Assembly: GCA_017548225.1 (NCBI GenBank)
Contig: JAFYMV010000167.1
Span: 1-6,299 of the forward strand
Direction: 5' to 3'
Origin: Bacteroidaceae bacterium
Lineage (GTDB): Bacteria; Bacteroidota; Bacteroidia; Bacteroidales; Bacteroidaceae
Length of the DNA: 6,299 bases
The notes below the pieces were generated by a model. The model worked only from the letters and a program-made list of their open reading frames with translations. It made no database searches and was not told where the DNA came from. A program made the position numbers and the translations under genes. Positions within the stretch are counted from its first letter, which is position 1. Every line of letters starts with the position of its first letter. Of this stretch, positions 5,646 to 6,299 are shown piece by piece.

Positions 5646-5773
5646 CTGCACCTATCGTATCTTTTCTGCAACATGTATAAGTTCAACGATTATTCGGTTA
5701 TTTTTCAATCATCTTACATGCGGATTTTTTTTATTTGAATATGTTGTGGTAGGAATTGATGCCTTCAGCAGCA
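5646..5773. other. Intergenic stretch with no gene; minor repeats only
   Basis: No convincing reading frame is seen. TATCTTTCTGCA (5639-5650), partly inside the terminator arm, is repeated with one inserted T at 5658-5670. CATGTAtAAG (5672-5681) can pair with CTTACATG (5713-5720) around a 31-nt loop, followed by a run of eight T's after CGGA. This could be a weak second terminator or chance. The stretch ends at the operator copy before tolC. Confidence 0.5.
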
Positions 5774-5809
5774 AAAAGTGTCAAAAAATTAGACAATTTT
5801 CGTCGAAAA
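5774..5809. promoter_or_regulatory. Probable operator, copy 2: 17-bp palindrome plus a TTTTCG/CGAAAA inverted repeat
   Basis: Positions 5779-5795 carry the same TGTCAAAAAATTAGACA palindrome, inside 29 bases (5774-5802) identical to the copy at 1655-1683. The following inverted repeat is TTTTCG-T-CGAAAA (5797-5809), one base shorter in the middle than copy 1. The palindrome centre lies 58 bp before the G of the CTTG element, exactly as in copy 1. It is the likely binding site of the regulator encoded at 776-1585 (inferred). Confidence 0.75.
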
Positions 5810-5829
5810 AAGCATTTTGTGTAATTTTC

Positions 5830-5863
5830 TTGGTGATGGGGCTTGGCGGGTATTCTAACTTTG
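5830..5863 (+). promoter_or_regulatory. Promoter region of the tolC-like gene
   Basis: TTGG (5830-5833) and CTTGG (5842-5846) resemble sigma-54 -24/-12 elements, but no GG-N10-GC pair is present, so the match is imperfect. TAACTTTG (5856-5863) is an exact Bacteroidota -7 box; a TTG about 23 bp upstream is a poor -33. The blocks TTGG, CTTG and TTCTAACTT have the same spacing as in front of the permease. With the -7 model the leader would be about 28 nt. Confidence 0.55.
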
Positions 5864-5895
5864 TTTGCGTAAAACGAACAAAACAGAATACAGAT

Positions 5896-6299
5896 ATGAA
5901 CAAGCTAAGTAAACGAATCCTAATCGCTGCCGTGGCGATGCTGCCCTTCGGGATGTGGGCACAGGGCGAGCGGCGCACGCTGACGCTGGCCGAGGTAATC
6001 GAGATGGCACAGACCGAGTCGCCCGATGCTGTATCGGCACGCAACACCTACAAGTCGGCCTACTGGACCTACCGTAACTACCGCGCCAACAACCTCCCAG
6101 AGCTGTCATTGGAGAGCAACCCCTACCTGAACCGCACGACGGACTATGTGACTTCTGCCGACGGCTCGGTGTCGTATGTAAGACAAAACAATGTGAAGAC
6201 GGACCTCTCGCTCAATGTGACGCAGAACATGTGGTTCACGGGCGGTACCTTCCAACTGAGCAGCACGGCACGCCGTCTCGACCTCCTGGGCACGAAGAA
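5896..6299 (+). CDS. TolC-family outer-membrane efflux protein, N-terminal part
   Basis: From the ATG at 5896 the frame stays open to the right edge (134 full codons). Residues 1-22 (MNKLSKRILIAAVAMLPFGMWA) form a signal peptide, with cleavage likely before QGERR. The mature protein begins TLTLAEVIEMAQTESPDAVSARNTYKSAYW, the first periplasmic helix of TolC/OprM proteins, followed by LPELSLESNPYL and LNVTQNMWFTGGTFQLSS, matching the first outer-membrane beta strands. Such trimers form the outer-membrane exit duct of tripartite pumps. In Bacteroidota, tolC commonly heads an operon continuing with an adaptor (HlyD/MacA type), an ATPase and FtsX permeases, which would lie to the right. It shares its regulatory region with the permease at 1790, so the two are likely co-regulated and may belong to one export system. 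Its base composition resembles the kinase genes rather than the AT-rich permease middle. Confidence 0.92.
   Translation, partial: MNKLSKRILIAAVAMLPFGMWAQGERRTLTLAEVIEMAQTESPDAVSARNTYKSAYWTYRNYRANNLPELSLESNPYLNRTTDYVTSADGSVSYVRQNNVKTDLSLNVTQNMWFTGGTFQLSSTARRLDLLGTK

Noticed and set aside
5672..5733. Second terminator before tolC (CATGTAtAAG / CTTACATG then T8)
   Set aside because: The 8-bp stem has a bulge and a 31-nt loop, and no transcript is expected here after the strong hairpin at 5601-5645; recorded only as a minor intergenic feature.

Overview
The window looks like a chromosomal segment from a member of the Bacteroidota, probably Bacteroidales (Prevotella or Bacteroides-like). The grounds are weak ribosome binding sites, TAnnTTTG-type -7 promoter boxes, a two-domain eight-helix FtsX-family permease, a DUF2807-type protein with NGSGD repeats, and a histidine kinase with a Bacteroidota-style MTHELRN H-box. 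Genus cannot be fixed from the sequence alone.

Layout. Positions 1-1585 (minus strand) hold a two-component pair. The response regulator (776-1585) comes first and its 3' end overlaps the kinase start by 14 nt; the kinase (789 down to 1) runs out of the window. An intergenic region of about 200 bp separates this pair from a divergent FtsX/MacB-type ABC transporter permease (1790-4234, plus). A GC-rich hairpin and a 241-residue DUF2807-type secreted protein (4334-5059) follow. Next are a small lipoprotein of unknown function with its own promoter (5160-5585), a strong 18-bp hairpin (5601-5645), a second regulatory region, and the beginning of a TolC-family outer-membrane efflux gene (5896 to the edge).

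How they fit together. The most informative signal is a 29-bp block, identical at 1655-1683 and 5774-5802. It contains the 17-bp palindrome TGTCAAAAAATTAGACA and lies at the same distance from matching downstream promoter blocks, once before the permease and once before tolC. The permease copy is also upstream of the divergent regulator. This suggests a small regulon: a membrane-bound kinase with almost no periplasmic sensor, its regulator, and the permease and outer-membrane channel of one or two export machines. The ATPase and periplasmic adaptor are not in the window and may lie downstream of tolC.

The regulator itself is unusual. It has an NtrC-like receiver, the C-terminal helical 'lid' remnant of an AAA+ domain and a Fis-type helix-turn-helix, but no AAA+ nucleotide-binding core. 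The promoters it seems to serve carry both imperfect sigma-54 -24/-12-like elements and a Bacteroidota -7-like box. This is consistent with a system that has moved, or is moving, away from sigma-54 control; that last step is inference.
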